Part shown: positions 10,915-18,868 of the stretch, one piece after another
Layout of the letters: the number at the start of each line of letters is the position of its first letter
How positions within the stretch are numbered: position 1 is the stretch's first letter
DNA from: Thiomicrospira cyclica ALM1
GTDB lineage: Bacteria > Pseudomonadota > Gammaproteobacteria > Thiomicrospirales > Thiomicrospiraceae
NCBI RefSeq assembly: GCF_000214825.1
Contig: NC_015581.1
Location: 1,426,001-1,490,000 of the forward strand
Direction: 5' to 3'
DNA length: 64,000 nucleotides
The notes under the pieces: generated by a model
The model's database searches: none
What the model was told of the DNA's origin: nothing
The model's input: only the letters and a program-made list of their open reading frames with translations
Made by a program: the position numbers and the translations under genes

Positions 10915-12087
10915 ATGAAACTAAGTCGCACCCTGCTTATCAGCCTTTTGGTTAGCCTTAGCTTATTGGCACCAAAAATATTGGCTAATACACCATTTAT
11001 TATCCCCTCACCACCCAATGTCGCAGGCACTGCACACATTGTGATGGATTTTGACAGTGGTGCGATCATCACCAGTAACGAGCCCGACATGCAAATTGAG
11101 CCGGCCAGTTTGACCAAAATTATGACCGGTTACGTGGTGTTTAGTGAAATTCGCAATGGTCGTATTCAGCTTGATGACATGGTCACCATCAGCCACAAAG
11201 CCTGGCGTATGCCTGGCTCAAGAATGTTCATTGAAGTCGATAAGCAAGTTTCGGTTGAGGATTTAATTCGTGGCATGGTTATTCAATCCGGTAATGATGC
11301 CAGTGTTGCGCTTGCCGAGTACATTGCTCGCACCGAAGAAGATTTTGCGATGCTGATGAATCAGTATGCCGCCAAACTTGGCATGAACAATACCAACTTC
11401 CTTAATGCGACCGGCTTACCAGATCCCGAGCACCTAACAACAACGCGTGATCTCGCTATTCTTGCGCGTGCACTGATTAACGAATTCCCAGAATTTTACA
11501 CTTGGTATTCAGAGCGCAGCTTTACGTTTAATGGTATCAACCAATTCAACCGTAACCGTCTGCTGTGGCAAGACGCCACCGTAGATGGTTTAAAAACGGG
11601 CCACACCAGTTCAGCGGGTTACTGCTTAGTAAGCTCAGCCAAACGGGATGATATGCGGATTATTAGCGTGATTGCTGGCACTGATAGCGCTAATCAGCGC
11701 ATTGCTGAAAGCCAACGTTTAATTAACTATGCATTCCGTTTCTTTGAAACTCACAAGCTTTATGGCACTGACCAGCGCCTACAAGAAACGCGTGTCTTTG
11801 GCGGTGCAAAAGACCTTATTAACATAGGTGTTAAAGATGCCGTCCATGTCACGATTCCCCGCGGTCAATACCAAAATCTAGCGATTGAGTTAGTGATTCC
11901 TAATAAACTCAATGCACCGATAGCTGCAGGCGATTCAATTGGTAGCTTACAAATTAGCTTCAATAACGAAATTTTAGCTGAACCGGCGATAGTCGCCCTT
12001 GAATCTGTTGACAAAGGCTCGTTTTTTAAACGTCTACTTGACAGCATTAAGCTGTTCTTCAAAAACCTGTTTAGCTTCGGTGGCTAA
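10915..12087 (+). CDS. dacA: D-alanyl-D-alanine carboxypeptidase (PBP5/6 type)
   Basis: This class C PBP trims the terminal D-Ala from peptidoglycan stem peptides in the periplasm. The 390-aa product starts with a signal peptide (LLISLLVSLSLLAPKILA, cleaved after about residue 24). It carries SLTKIM (SxxK), SGND (SxN) and KTGHTSS (KTG) in the right order, then a C-terminal beta domain and an amphipathic membrane-binding helix (FFKRLLDSIKLFFKNLFSFGG). Its stop overlaps the next start (TAATG). The aminotransferase that follows makes D-amino acids, so the two share substrate chemistry. Confidence 0.96.
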   Translation: MKLSRTLLISLLVSLSLLAPKILANTPFIIPSPPNVAGTAHIVMDFDSGAIITSNEPDMQIEPASLTKIMTGYVVFSEIRNGRIQLDDMVTISHKAWRMPGSRMFIEVDKQVSVEDLIRGMVIQSGNDASVALAEYIARTEEDFAMLMNQYAAKLGMNNTNFLNATGLPDPEHLTTTRDLAILARALINEFPEFYTWYSERSFTFNGINQFNRNRLLWQDATVDGLKTGHTSSAGYCLVSSAKRDDMRIISVIAGTDSANQRIAESQRLINYAFRFFETHKLYGTDQRLQETRVFGGAKDLINIGVKDAVHVTIPRGQYQNLAIELVIPNKLNAPIAAGDSIGSLQISFNNEILAEPAIVALESVDKGSFFKRLLDSIKLFFKNLFSFGG

Positions 12088-12986
12088 TGATGGGCGACAA
12101 GGATATCCAATGGGCCTATCTTGATGGCCAGTTCCAACCCTTGCTCGATACCAAAATCTCGGTCCTTGACCGAGGTTTTTTATTTGGTGATGGCATTTAT
12201 GAAGTCGTGCCGGTTTATAACCGTCAACTCTTCGAATGGCCCGCCCATTATGCGCGCCTTGAACGCTCCTTGGCCTTAACCCAGATTTCGAATCCACTAA
12301 GTCAGCAAGCCTGGTTAGACTTACTCAATGAGCTGATCGAACGTCACCCATGGCCCAACCAATTTATCTACTTACAAATAACCCGTGGCGTACAGACGCC
12401 CCGCGATCATTTGCCTGCAGCTCATTTAACCCCCACCCTTCTGGCCTACACCAACCCGCTCCCCGCAATTAATAAAACCAACATAGGTCGAGGTATTGCA
12501 GCTATTACCCACCCCGATCTGCGCTGGCAGCATTGTGATATTAAAGCGATTACTCTTCTTGCTAATGTTATTGCCAAAAAATCCGCACAAAACGCCCAAG
12601 CGCAAGATGCCCTTTTAGTGCGCCAAAATGGCCTAGTAACAGAAGGCAGTGCCAGTAATATGTTTTTGATTAAAGATGGCACGATTCATACGCCACCGCT
12701 AAATGAGTTTATCTTGCCCGGTATTACGCGCCAAGTGGTTGAAAAACTCGGCACCAGACACCATGTAGGATTTGTCGAGCGGGACATTCAGGAATCTGAG
12801 TTAGCCACGGCTGATGAGCTTTGGTTAGCCAGTTCAACCAAGGAAATCATCCCGATTGTGACATTAAATCACCAGCCCGTTGGCAACGGCCAGGCAGGGC
12901 CGCTATGGTCAAAAATGTTTGACCTTTACCAAGACTATAAACGAGAATATAAGCAAGATTACCGGCAAAACACTAGGCAGGACTGA
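12087..12986 (+). CDS. dat: Probable D-alanine aminotransferase (class IV PLP)
   Basis: This fold-type IV PLP enzyme probably interconverts D-alanine and D-glutamate. The 299-aa protein has the class IV layout: N-terminal YLDGQFQPLLDTKISVLDRGFLFGDGIYEVVPVYN, the PLP lysine in CDIKAITLLANVIAKK, and the cofactor-binding EGSASNMFLIKDGTIHTPPL. The YEVVPVYN and ITRGV segments fit the D-alanine or aminodeoxychorismate-lyase side of the family more than IlvE, and a separate ilvE occurs at 57.5 kb. Position between dacA and ybeD-lipB is typical for dat. Start ATG overlaps the dacA stop. Confidence 0.85.
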   Translation: MMGDKDIQWAYLDGQFQPLLDTKISVLDRGFLFGDGIYEVVPVYNRQLFEWPAHYARLERSLALTQISNPLSQQAWLDLLNELIERHPWPNQFIYLQITRGVQTPRDHLPAAHLTPTLLAYTNPLPAINKTNIGRGIAAITHPDLRWQHCDIKAITLLANVIAKKSAQNAQAQDALLVRQNGLVTEGSASNMFLIKDGTIHTPPLNEFILPGITRQVVEKLGTRHHVGFVERDIQESELATADELWLASSTKEIIPIVTLNHQPVGNGQAGPLWSKMFDLYQDYKREYKQDYRQNTRQD

Positions 12987-12996
12987 AAGGATAAGC

Positions 12997-13293
12997 ATGG
13001 CCCAGGACAACACAACAACACCATCAAACTCAACAGCAGACACACTTATTGAGTTCCCGTGCCATTTTGAACTTAAAGCCATGGGACAACATTGTGAGGA
13101 GTTTGTAGAGCTGGTTTATCAAACCACCCAAAAGCATGCCCCTGAGGTTTCACGCGAAGCGGTCCGTTTACAAGCCTCTAAAAATGGCAAGTATGTATCG
13201 GTAAAAATCACCATTTATGCCACGCATATTAAACAAATTCATGGCATCTATGGTGAACTGAACGCCCATCCTGACGTACTTTGGACACTCTAA
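12997..13293 (+). CDS. ybeD: YbeD/DUF493 family regulatory-domain protein
   Basis: This small ACT-like fold protein is found next to lipB in many gammaproteobacteria; its exact role is unproven. The start is placed at MAQDNTTTPSN because GAAAGGA lies just upstream; the open frame extends further up but there it is antisense to nothing and overlaps the aminotransferase gene. The 98-aa product shows FPCHFELKAMGQHCEEFVELVYQTTQKHAP and the C-terminal KYVSVKITIYATHIKQIHGIYGEL typical of DUF493. It overlaps the start of lipB by 13 bp. Confidence 0.85.
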   Translation: MAQDNTTTPSNSTADTLIEFPCHFELKAMGQHCEEFVELVYQTTQKHAPEVSREAVRLQASKNGKYVSVKITIYATHIKQIHGIYGELNAHPDVLWTL

Positions 13294-13946
13294 CTCCATC
13301 CGCTACGGCAGCAGACCTGCCTATTCAAATTCAACACCTAGGGTTGATAGACTACCAAGTCTGCTATCAAGCAATGCAAGACTTTACCCAGCAACGTGAT
13401 CCGGACACCCCCGATGAAATTTGGCTGGTTGAACACCCACCGGTCTATACCCAAGGTTTAAAAGGCGATGCCAAACACGACCAAAACCTCGCCGGAAATA
13501 TTCCGTTGATTCAAACCGACCGTGGCGGTCAAATAACCTTTCACGGCCCAGGTCAATGGATTGTTTATCCCCTATTAGACTTAAAACGTCGCAAACTCGG
13601 CGTGAAAGCATTGGTTCGTCTGCTCGAAAAAACCGGCATCCAGTTATTAGCCGACTATGGCATAACCGCCGAAGCACGTGCCGATGCGCCTGGACTCTAT
13701 GTCGCCGGTCAAAAAATCGCTTCACTGGGTTTAAAAGTGAAACGCCAATGCAGCTACCATGGTCTTGCGCTCAATGTGGCGATGGACTTAACGCCCTTTC
13801 AATACATCACCCCATGTGGCCTCGCGGGGATGCAAATGACTCAGATACGCGAGCATCGACCTAATGTGGATTTTGCCCAAGTCGGCGAAGCCCTGGTTAC
13901 ACATCTTGTCGCGGCACTACACGCACAGGGCACATCTTCGCTATAA
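13281..13946 (+). CDS. lipB: Octanoyl-[ACP]:protein N-octanoyltransferase LipB
   Basis: LipB moves octanoate from acyl carrier protein to the lipoyl domains of 2-oxoacid dehydrogenases and GcvH. The motif RGGQITFHGPGQWIVYPL, the catalytic lysine in QKIASLGLKV, and the catalytic cysteine in ITPCGLAGMQMTQ are all present. The 221-aa length assumes a TTG start at 13281 that overlaps ybeD; a TTG at 13344 or a CTG at 13317 are alternatives, since none has a strong ribosome site. LipA follows after 27 bp, completing de novo lipoylation. Confidence 0.94.
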   Translation: MDTLTPSATAADLPIQIQHLGLIDYQVCYQAMQDFTQQRDPDTPDEIWLVEHPPVYTQGLKGDAKHDQNLAGNIPLIQTDRGGQITFHGPGQWIVYPLLDLKRRKLGVKALVRLLEKTGIQLLADYGITAEARADAPGLYVAGQKIASLGLKVKRQCSYHGLALNVAMDLTPFQYITPCGLAGMQMTQIREHRPNVDFAQVGEALVTHLVAALHAQGTSSL

Positions 13947-13973
13947 TAGCCCCTCAACTTAAGGGATCAGATC

Positions 13974-14963
13974 ATGCAAAATTATCAGGAAATCACCCTC
14001 GATACCATTGGCGGATTAAAAGCACGCAACCAAGCAATGAGCAAAGGCGAATATAAAACCAAAGCCCTAAAGCATCGCCCTGACCCTGAGCGCGAACGCC
14101 TAGCCAAACCGCGCTGGATTCGTGCTAAGCTGCCCAAAGCCAAAGATATTCACCGCATTAGTGAACTGAAACAGATTCTACGCGAGCACCAATTACACAC
14201 CGTTTGCGAAGAAGCCTCCTGCCCCAACCTCGGAGAATGCTTCGGGCATGGCACCGCCACCTTTATGATTATGGGCGATATTTGTACCCGAAAATGTCCC
14301 TTTTGCGATGTCAAACACGGCCGCCCTAAAGCTCTAGATCGGCAAGAACCGGTGCATTTAGCGACCACCATTAAAGCCATGCAATTGAAGTATGTCGTTA
14401 TCACCTCAGTTGATCGCGACGATTTACGTGATGGCGGGGCGCGCCATTTCTTAGCCTGTGTACAGGCCATTCGGGAGCAGGCACCAAACACTGAGATTGA
14501 AACCCTAGTACCAGATTTTCGTGGTCGTTTAACAGTCGCGCTGGATCTGTTAGCTCAATGCCCACCAGATGTGCTCAATCATAATCTTGAAACCGTACCC
14601 AGCTTGTACGAACAAGCCAGGCCTGGTGCAGACTATCAAGCGTCACTCGATTTATTACAACGCTTCAAACAGTTGCATCCTCACGTAAAAACCAAATCTG
14701 GTTTAATGGTCGGCTTGGGAGAAAGCTATGGCGAAATGTTGCAAGTTCTAAAGGATTTACGCGCCCATGATGTCGATATGCTTACGGTTGGTCAATACTT
14801 GCAACCGAGCGCTCACCATTTAGCGGTAGAACGTTATTGGACACCGGATGAATTTAAGCAACTCGAACAAGATGCCTATGCACTGGGCTTTACCCATGTC
14901 GCCAGTGGACCCATGGTACGCAGTTCCTATCATGCCGATTTACAAGCTAAAGGTGAGTTTTAA
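13974..14963 (+). CDS. lipA: Lipoyl synthase (radical SAM) LipA
   Basis: LipA inserts two sulfur atoms into protein-bound octanoyl groups. The auxiliary 4Fe-4S cluster motif [12 protein letters not shown] (about 76-87) and the radical SAM motif CTRKCPFC (about 102-109) are intact, and the C-terminal serine motif region [12 protein letters not shown] is present. The 329-aa length is usual. AAGGGA precedes the ATG at 13974. The stop overlaps the hslO start (TAATG). CAGGCCTG at 14618 is in the third frame here and reads QARPGAD. Confidence 0.97.
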   Translation: MQNYQEITLDTIGGLKARNQAMSKGEYKTKALKHRPDPERERLAKPRWIRAKLPKAKDIHRISELKQILREHQLHTVCEEASCPNLGECFGHGTATFMIMGDICTRKCPFCDVKHGRPKALDRQEPVHLATTIKAMQLKYVVITSVDRDDLRDGGARHFLACVQAIREQAPNTEIETLVPDFRGRLTVALDLLAQCPPDVLNHNLETVPSLYEQARPGADYQASLDLLQRFKQLHPHVKTKSGLMVGLGESYGEMLQVLKDLRAHDVDMLTVGQYLQPSAHHLAVERYWTPDEFKQLEQDAYALGFTHVASGPMVRSSYHADLQAKGEF

Positions 14964-15808
14964 TGGCTCAAGACACTATTCAACGCTTTTTATTTAAAAA
15001 CCATGCCGTACGTGGTCAAGTACTGCAACTGCACCAGGCCTGGCAGTCACTATTAAAAGACCGCCACTACCCCATTAACCTAAAGCAAGTGTTTGGCGAG
15101 CTCACCGCCTTTGCGGTGTTATTAGCAAATGGCATGAAATACACCGGTCGCCTCACCCTACAAGTGCAAGGTTCAGGCCCAGTAAATTTGCTGGTGGTCG
15201 ATATTGATGATGAGCTGTATTTACGTGGCGTTGCGAAAACCCAAGCTCCTCTCACCGATTTAATCGGCGCCCACGCCCTATTCGGTGATGGCCAAATTCT
15301 CGTCACCTTGGAAAATCGCCAAACCGACCATTTCTATCAGTCCTATGTAGCGCGCGAATCGGATGACCTGGTGGTCGATTTACAAGGCTTTTTAACCCAA
15401 TCAGAGCAGTTGGAATCGCGTTTATTTATTGCAGTCAGCGAAACCAAAATTGGCGCCCTCTATTTACAAAAAATGCCGGAAACCGATGGCCATGATGCCG
15501 ATGCTTGGGATCGTGTCAGTCATCTCGCCGCTACTGTCAAACCCGAAGAATTACTGGAACTAGATAGCGCAACCCTGCTAACACGCTTGTACCACGAGGA
15601 ACAGGTCGAATTGTTTCCTGCACGCCAACCGGAATACCACTGCCCCGGTAACCGCGAACAGGTCGCCACCATGATCAAAGCGCTAGGTGAATCAGAAGCC
15701 CGTGCGATTTTGGCTGAACAAGGTGAAATCGTAGTACATAACGATATGTGTAATCGCTATGAACGGTTTAATGCCGAAGACATTAATCAACTATTTAAAC
15801 CTGCCTAG
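14963..15808 (+). CDS. hslO: Hsp33-family redox chaperone, zinc cysteines incomplete
   Basis: Hsp33 is a cytosolic holdase activated by oxidation of a C-terminal CxC...CxxC zinc centre. The 281-aa protein is clearly Hsp33 (FGELTAFAVLLANGMKYTGRLTLQVQGSGPVNLLVVD; EEQVELFPARQPEY; ALGESEARAILAEQGEIVV). The zinc centre is degraded: the CxC site reads HCPGN and the CxxC site reads NDMCNR, so only two of four cysteines remain. It may be a redox-blind or differently regulated form. It overlaps lipA by 1 bp, so lipoylation and this chaperone may be co-transcribed. CAGGCCTG at 15035 encodes LHQAWQ. Confidence 0.92.
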   Translation: MAQDTIQRFLFKNHAVRGQVLQLHQAWQSLLKDRHYPINLKQVFGELTAFAVLLANGMKYTGRLTLQVQGSGPVNLLVVDIDDELYLRGVAKTQAPLTDLIGAHALFGDGQILVTLENRQTDHFYQSYVARESDDLVVDLQGFLTQSEQLESRLFIAVSETKIGALYLQKMPETDGHDADAWDRVSHLAATVKPEELLELDSATLLTRLYHEEQVELFPARQPEYHCPGNREQVATMIKALGESEARAILAEQGEIVVHNDMCNRYERFNAEDINQLFKPA

Positions 15809-15828
15809 CCCAAACGCCACATATAAGT

Positions 15829-16605
15829 TTACTCTGCCAACTGGCGGGTAAACACCCAATCCTGCTCAGTTGAAAGTTCCGGCGCAAATTGATAGCCCGC
15901 ATAATCGAAATGCTTTAAACCCTCGACCTCTTTTAACTGATGATCAATCGCATAACGCACCATCAAGCCTCGCGCTTTTTTAGCATAAAAGCTAATCATC
16001 TTATACTGACCATTTTTCCAGTCTTTAAACTGTGGCGTAATAATCGGCGCGGTGAGTTTTTTTGGCTTTACCGATTTGAAATATTCGTTCGACGCTAAAT
16101 TCACCAAGGGCCCTTGCGCCTGACTCAAAGCGTTATTCACGGCATGGGTAATCTGTTCGCCCCAATAGGCATACAAATCCTTACCCCGACTATTGTTGAA
16201 CTTGGTGCCCATTTCTAAACGATAAGGCAACATTAAATCGGTTGGACGTAATAAACCGTATAAGCCCGACAAAATCCGCAAATGTTGCTGGGCATAAGTC
16301 CAACCCTGTTCCGTCAAACTCGCCGCATCCAACCCTTGGTACACATCGCCTTTAAACATTAACAATGCCTGCTTGGCCGCCGCATCATCTGCTTGGGGCA
16401 GTGACCAGGCCTGGTTGCGCTGATAGTTCAATTCCGCCAAATCATCACTAATGTGCATCAGCTGACTCAGTTCAACCGGACCGAGTGGTTGTAGCTCTTG
16501 CATTAACGCCTGAGCCTGCGGCATAAACGCCCCTTCGGTGATCGCTAAATCGCGCGGCCGTGGAGTTTCGTCAAGGGCTTTCGCCGGAGAAATTAACATT
16601 AACAT
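15829..16605 (-). CDS. yaaA: Peroxide stress protein YaaA (DUF328)
   Basis: YaaA lowers intracellular iron and so limits Fenton damage during H2O2 stress; the structure suggests DNA binding. The 258-aa product matches the family end to end: [77 protein letters not shown] and [15 protein letters not shown]. It is convergent with hslO with 20 bp between stops and no clear terminator. OxyR control is known in Escherichia coli; no site was identified here. CAGGCCTG at 16406. Confidence 0.94.
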   Translation of the reverse strand: MLMLISPAKALDETPRPRDLAITEGAFMPQAQALMQELQPLGPVELSQLMHISDDLAELNYQRNQAWSLPQADDAAAKQALLMFKGDVYQGLDAASLTEQGWTYAQQHLRILSGLYGLLRPTDLMLPYRLEMGTKFNNSRGKDLYAYWGEQITHAVNNALSQAQGPLVNLASNEYFKSVKPKKLTAPIITPQFKDWKNGQYKMISFYAKKARGLMVRYAIDHQLKEVEGLKHFDYAGYQFAPELSTEQDWVFTRQLAE

Positions 16606-16608
16606 AGC

Positions 16609-16875
16609 TTAAGCCTCAACGGGTTTGATACCTAACTCGGTTAAAAAATGACGCAATGCCATAATGTCATCTTTGTTTTCTATATCATGACCATGGTGTG
16701 GGCTATGAATGACCAACTCGTTGCCATCTAATACAATTTTTGCACGACCATGATGCGACATATCCACGGTCGCGCCATAATGTTCTAGTGCGTGAGTTAA
16801 CTTTTTCCAATCAATATTGGCCGCAATCGGGTGGGCAAAAATTTTCGCAATCATCGCATCATGTTTATTACTCAT
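16609..16875 (-). CDS. Small hypothetical protein, HicA/YcfA-like fold suspected
   Basis: This is an 88-aa protein of unknown function. The start is set at MSNKHDAM because AAAGGAG lies 7 nt upstream; an earlier in-frame Met at 16893 lacks a ribosome site. The pattern WKKLTHALEHYGATVDMSHHGRAKIVLDGNELVIHSPHHG resembles the layout of HicA/YcfA mRNA-binding domains (helix, strand, conserved His in the last strand), but there is no HicB partner beside it and the match is by eye only. It ends 4 bp before yaaA and probably shares its transcript. Confidence 0.7.
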   Translation of the reverse strand: MSNKHDAMIAKIFAHPIAANIDWKKLTHALEHYGATVDMSHHGRAKIVLDGNELVIHSPHHGHDIENKDDIMALRHFLTELGIKPVEA

Positions 16876-16980
16876 ATCCTGCTCCTTTAGCATAGGGGGA
16901 AATCGTCAAATTCTTTACACTTTTAGTATAGCACTCTGGGATGTAGCAGGCTATGACTTGGCATGGGTTAGCTTGGTTTT

Positions 16981-17667
16981 TTAGCTCGCAAAATCCTGAC
17001 GAGCCTGCTGCAAACGCCCAAGGGTACCCACGTCTTGCCAATACCCTGAATACACCTGTCCGGTTACCTGCCCCTTAGCCATCGCCGCACGTAATAGGGG
17101 CGCCAGTGCCAGTCGTCCCACCTCGAAACCCTCAAACAATTGTGGCGACAATAAACTAATACCACTAAAGGTCCAATCACCCGCTGGGTCCACCCGACCG
17201 TCTGCCGTCAAGCCAAAATCCCCCTGATTCTTAAACGCCGGCGTTGGTACCAATACCAAATGGGCCAATACCCCATCACCCAGGGTTTGAGGCATAGCTG
17301 ACCAGTCAAAGTCGGTCAAAATATCGGCATTAACCACCCAAAAGGGTTCTCTACCCAATCTTGGCAAAGCCATGATAATCCCACCTGCCGTTTCTAATCC
17401 GCCCGCGGGTTCAAGCTGACGATGCCATTGCCAATTCACAGGCAAGTGGGCTTTTGTCGTTTGCTTATAACGAGCAACCTCAGCAAACACCTGATCCGCC
17501 AACCAAGCACCATTCACCACCAGGCTTATAACCGGTGTTGATTCCAGCGCAACCAAATGCCGCCACAATAAGCTCTGCCCACCGACCTCCACCAAGGGCT
17601 TGGGGATTTGGTCGGTTACGGGGCGGAGCCGCTCACCGCGCCCAGCGGCTAAAATCATCGCGTGCAT
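16981..17667 (-). CDS. murU: N-acetylmuramate alpha-1-phosphate uridylyltransferase
   Basis: MurU makes UDP-MurNAc from MurNAc-1-phosphate and UTP, bypassing de novo synthesis (and fosfomycin-sensitive MurA). The 228-aa protein has the nucleotidyltransferase signature MILAAGRGERLRPVTDQIPKPLVEVGG at the N-terminus, NADILTDFD with the metal-binding Asp, and the terminal SGYWQDVGTLGRLQQA. It overlaps the 3' end of amgK by 13 bp, the standard amgK-murU pairing next to lptD. Confidence 0.93.
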   Translation of the reverse strand: MHAMILAAGRGERLRPVTDQIPKPLVEVGGQSLLWRHLVALESTPVISLVVNGAWLADQVFAEVARYKQTTKAHLPVNWQWHRQLEPAGGLETAGGIIMALPRLGREPFWVVNADILTDFDWSAMPQTLGDGVLAHLVLVPTPAFKNQGDFGLTADGRVDPAGDWTFSGISLLSPQLFEGFEVGRLALAPLLRAAMAKGQVTGQVYSGYWQDVGTLGRLQQARQDFAS

Positions 17668-18770
17668 AGCGAAGATCCCTCACAATAGGCCAAGACAGGA
17701 GCAACCAACTCGGTTAAATCGGCGAGTTCAGGATAGGTTTGCGCCTGTTGCAAAATATAGGTTAGGGTTCGTGGAATGGCCGCCAAATAACTCGGTTTGG
17801 CATCGCGTAAATACAAGCGCGCAAAAATCCCCGCCGCTTTTAGATGCCGTTGCACGCCCATCCAATCAAAATCCTGCTGAAACTCTGACCACACTGGCAA
17901 ATGCAGCTGCCCGCCCTGCACCAATTCACTAGCCAATAAACGCTGATAATAGCCCTGCAACCAGGCCCGCTGCTGGGCTAGCGGCCAATCAATATAACAA
18001 TCGCGAATTAAGGACACCGCATCATAGGTCATCGGCCCCAACACCGCATCCTGAAAATCCAGCACGCCTAAGCAGGGTGTGGAATCTACTGTCAATTCAC
18101 TGGCCGCTAGCACCATGAGGTTGCGACTATGGTAGTCACGATGGACCCAGACCTGCGGTTGCGCCAATGCTCGGTTGATTAATTGTTGGCAAATGCGTAA
18201 CCAGGCTTGCTGTTGCTCGGGCGTCCATATATGTTGCGCGAATTGTGCCGCTAACCAGTCACTGAACAAACCCATTTCCTCAGCCAGTTTTTCAGCCGAA
18301 TAACGCGCTAATAAGCCAGATGGCAACCACTGCTGCTGAGCGATTTCAAAACTGTTTAATTGAATCTGCGCCAAATCCAATAGCGCTTGTTGATAACATA
18401 CATCGACAATAGCGGGATGCTGTGATTCACTGGCCACCACCTGCCAAAAGGTGGTTTGACCAAAATCATCTAATAATAAAAACCCCGCCTGATCATCCTG
18501 CGCATGAATCTTAGGCACCCCATAATTCAATGCGTGTAACGCTGACGCCCAATTTACAAAGGGTTGAATGTCCTCTAAGGCCGGCGGGGCATCCATCACA
18601 ATATAGGATTGCTGAAAATCAGTACGCGTCAGCCGAAAATAACGCCGAAAACTAGCATCCGCTGAAGCCGGCATAATCGGCAACCAGGACTGGTTTGCGA
18701 GCAAAGGCAAGCTACCTAACCAAGCTTGGATAGCCGCCAAGCGCGGATCAAACGTATCATCTACGTGCAA
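17655..18770 (-). CDS. amgK: N-acetylmuramate/N-acetylglucosamine 1-kinase
   Basis: AmgK phosphorylates MurNAc (and GlcNAc) at C1 in the peptidoglycan-recycling route known from Pseudomonas. The 371-aa APH-fold protein shows ADASFRRYFRL in the N-lobe, catalytic WVHRDYHSRNLMVL, and the metal-binding LGVLDFQDAVLGPMTYDAVSLIRDCYIDW. The start is TTG at 18770 with AAAAGG 7-8 nt upstream; no in-frame ATG is better placed. It is divergent from lptD. A variant of the iterated palindrome (CCAGGCCCGCTG) occurs at about 17961. Confidence 0.92.
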   Translation of the reverse strand: MHVDDTFDPRLAAIQAWLGSLPLLANQSWLPIMPASADASFRRYFRLTRTDFQQSYIVMDAPPALEDIQPFVNWASALHALNYGVPKIHAQDDQAGFLLLDDFGQTTFWQVVASESQHPAIVDVCYQQALLDLAQIQLNSFEIAQQQWLPSGLLARYSAEKLAEEMGLFSDWLAAQFAQHIWTPEQQQAWLRICQQLINRALAQPQVWVHRDYHSRNLMVLAASELTVDSTPCLGVLDFQDAVLGPMTYDAVSLIRDCYIDWPLAQQRAWLQGYYQRLLASELVQGGQLHLPVWSEFQQDFDWMGVQRHLKAAGIFARLYLRDAKPSYLAAIPRTLTYILQQAQTYPELADLTELVAPVLAYCEGSSLCTR

Positions 18771-18868
18771 TTTGCATCCTTTTGCGGAACACCGCCCATT
18801 TCTAAGACGCCTAGACTATTCTCAGGTAGAATGAGCGCAAAGAATTTATCGAAAAACTGAATTTAATA

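Noticed and set aside
12880-12996. The long upstream extension of the ybeD frame
   Set aside because: It overlaps the aminotransferase gene and lacks DUF493 similarity; a ribosome site supports ATG 12997.
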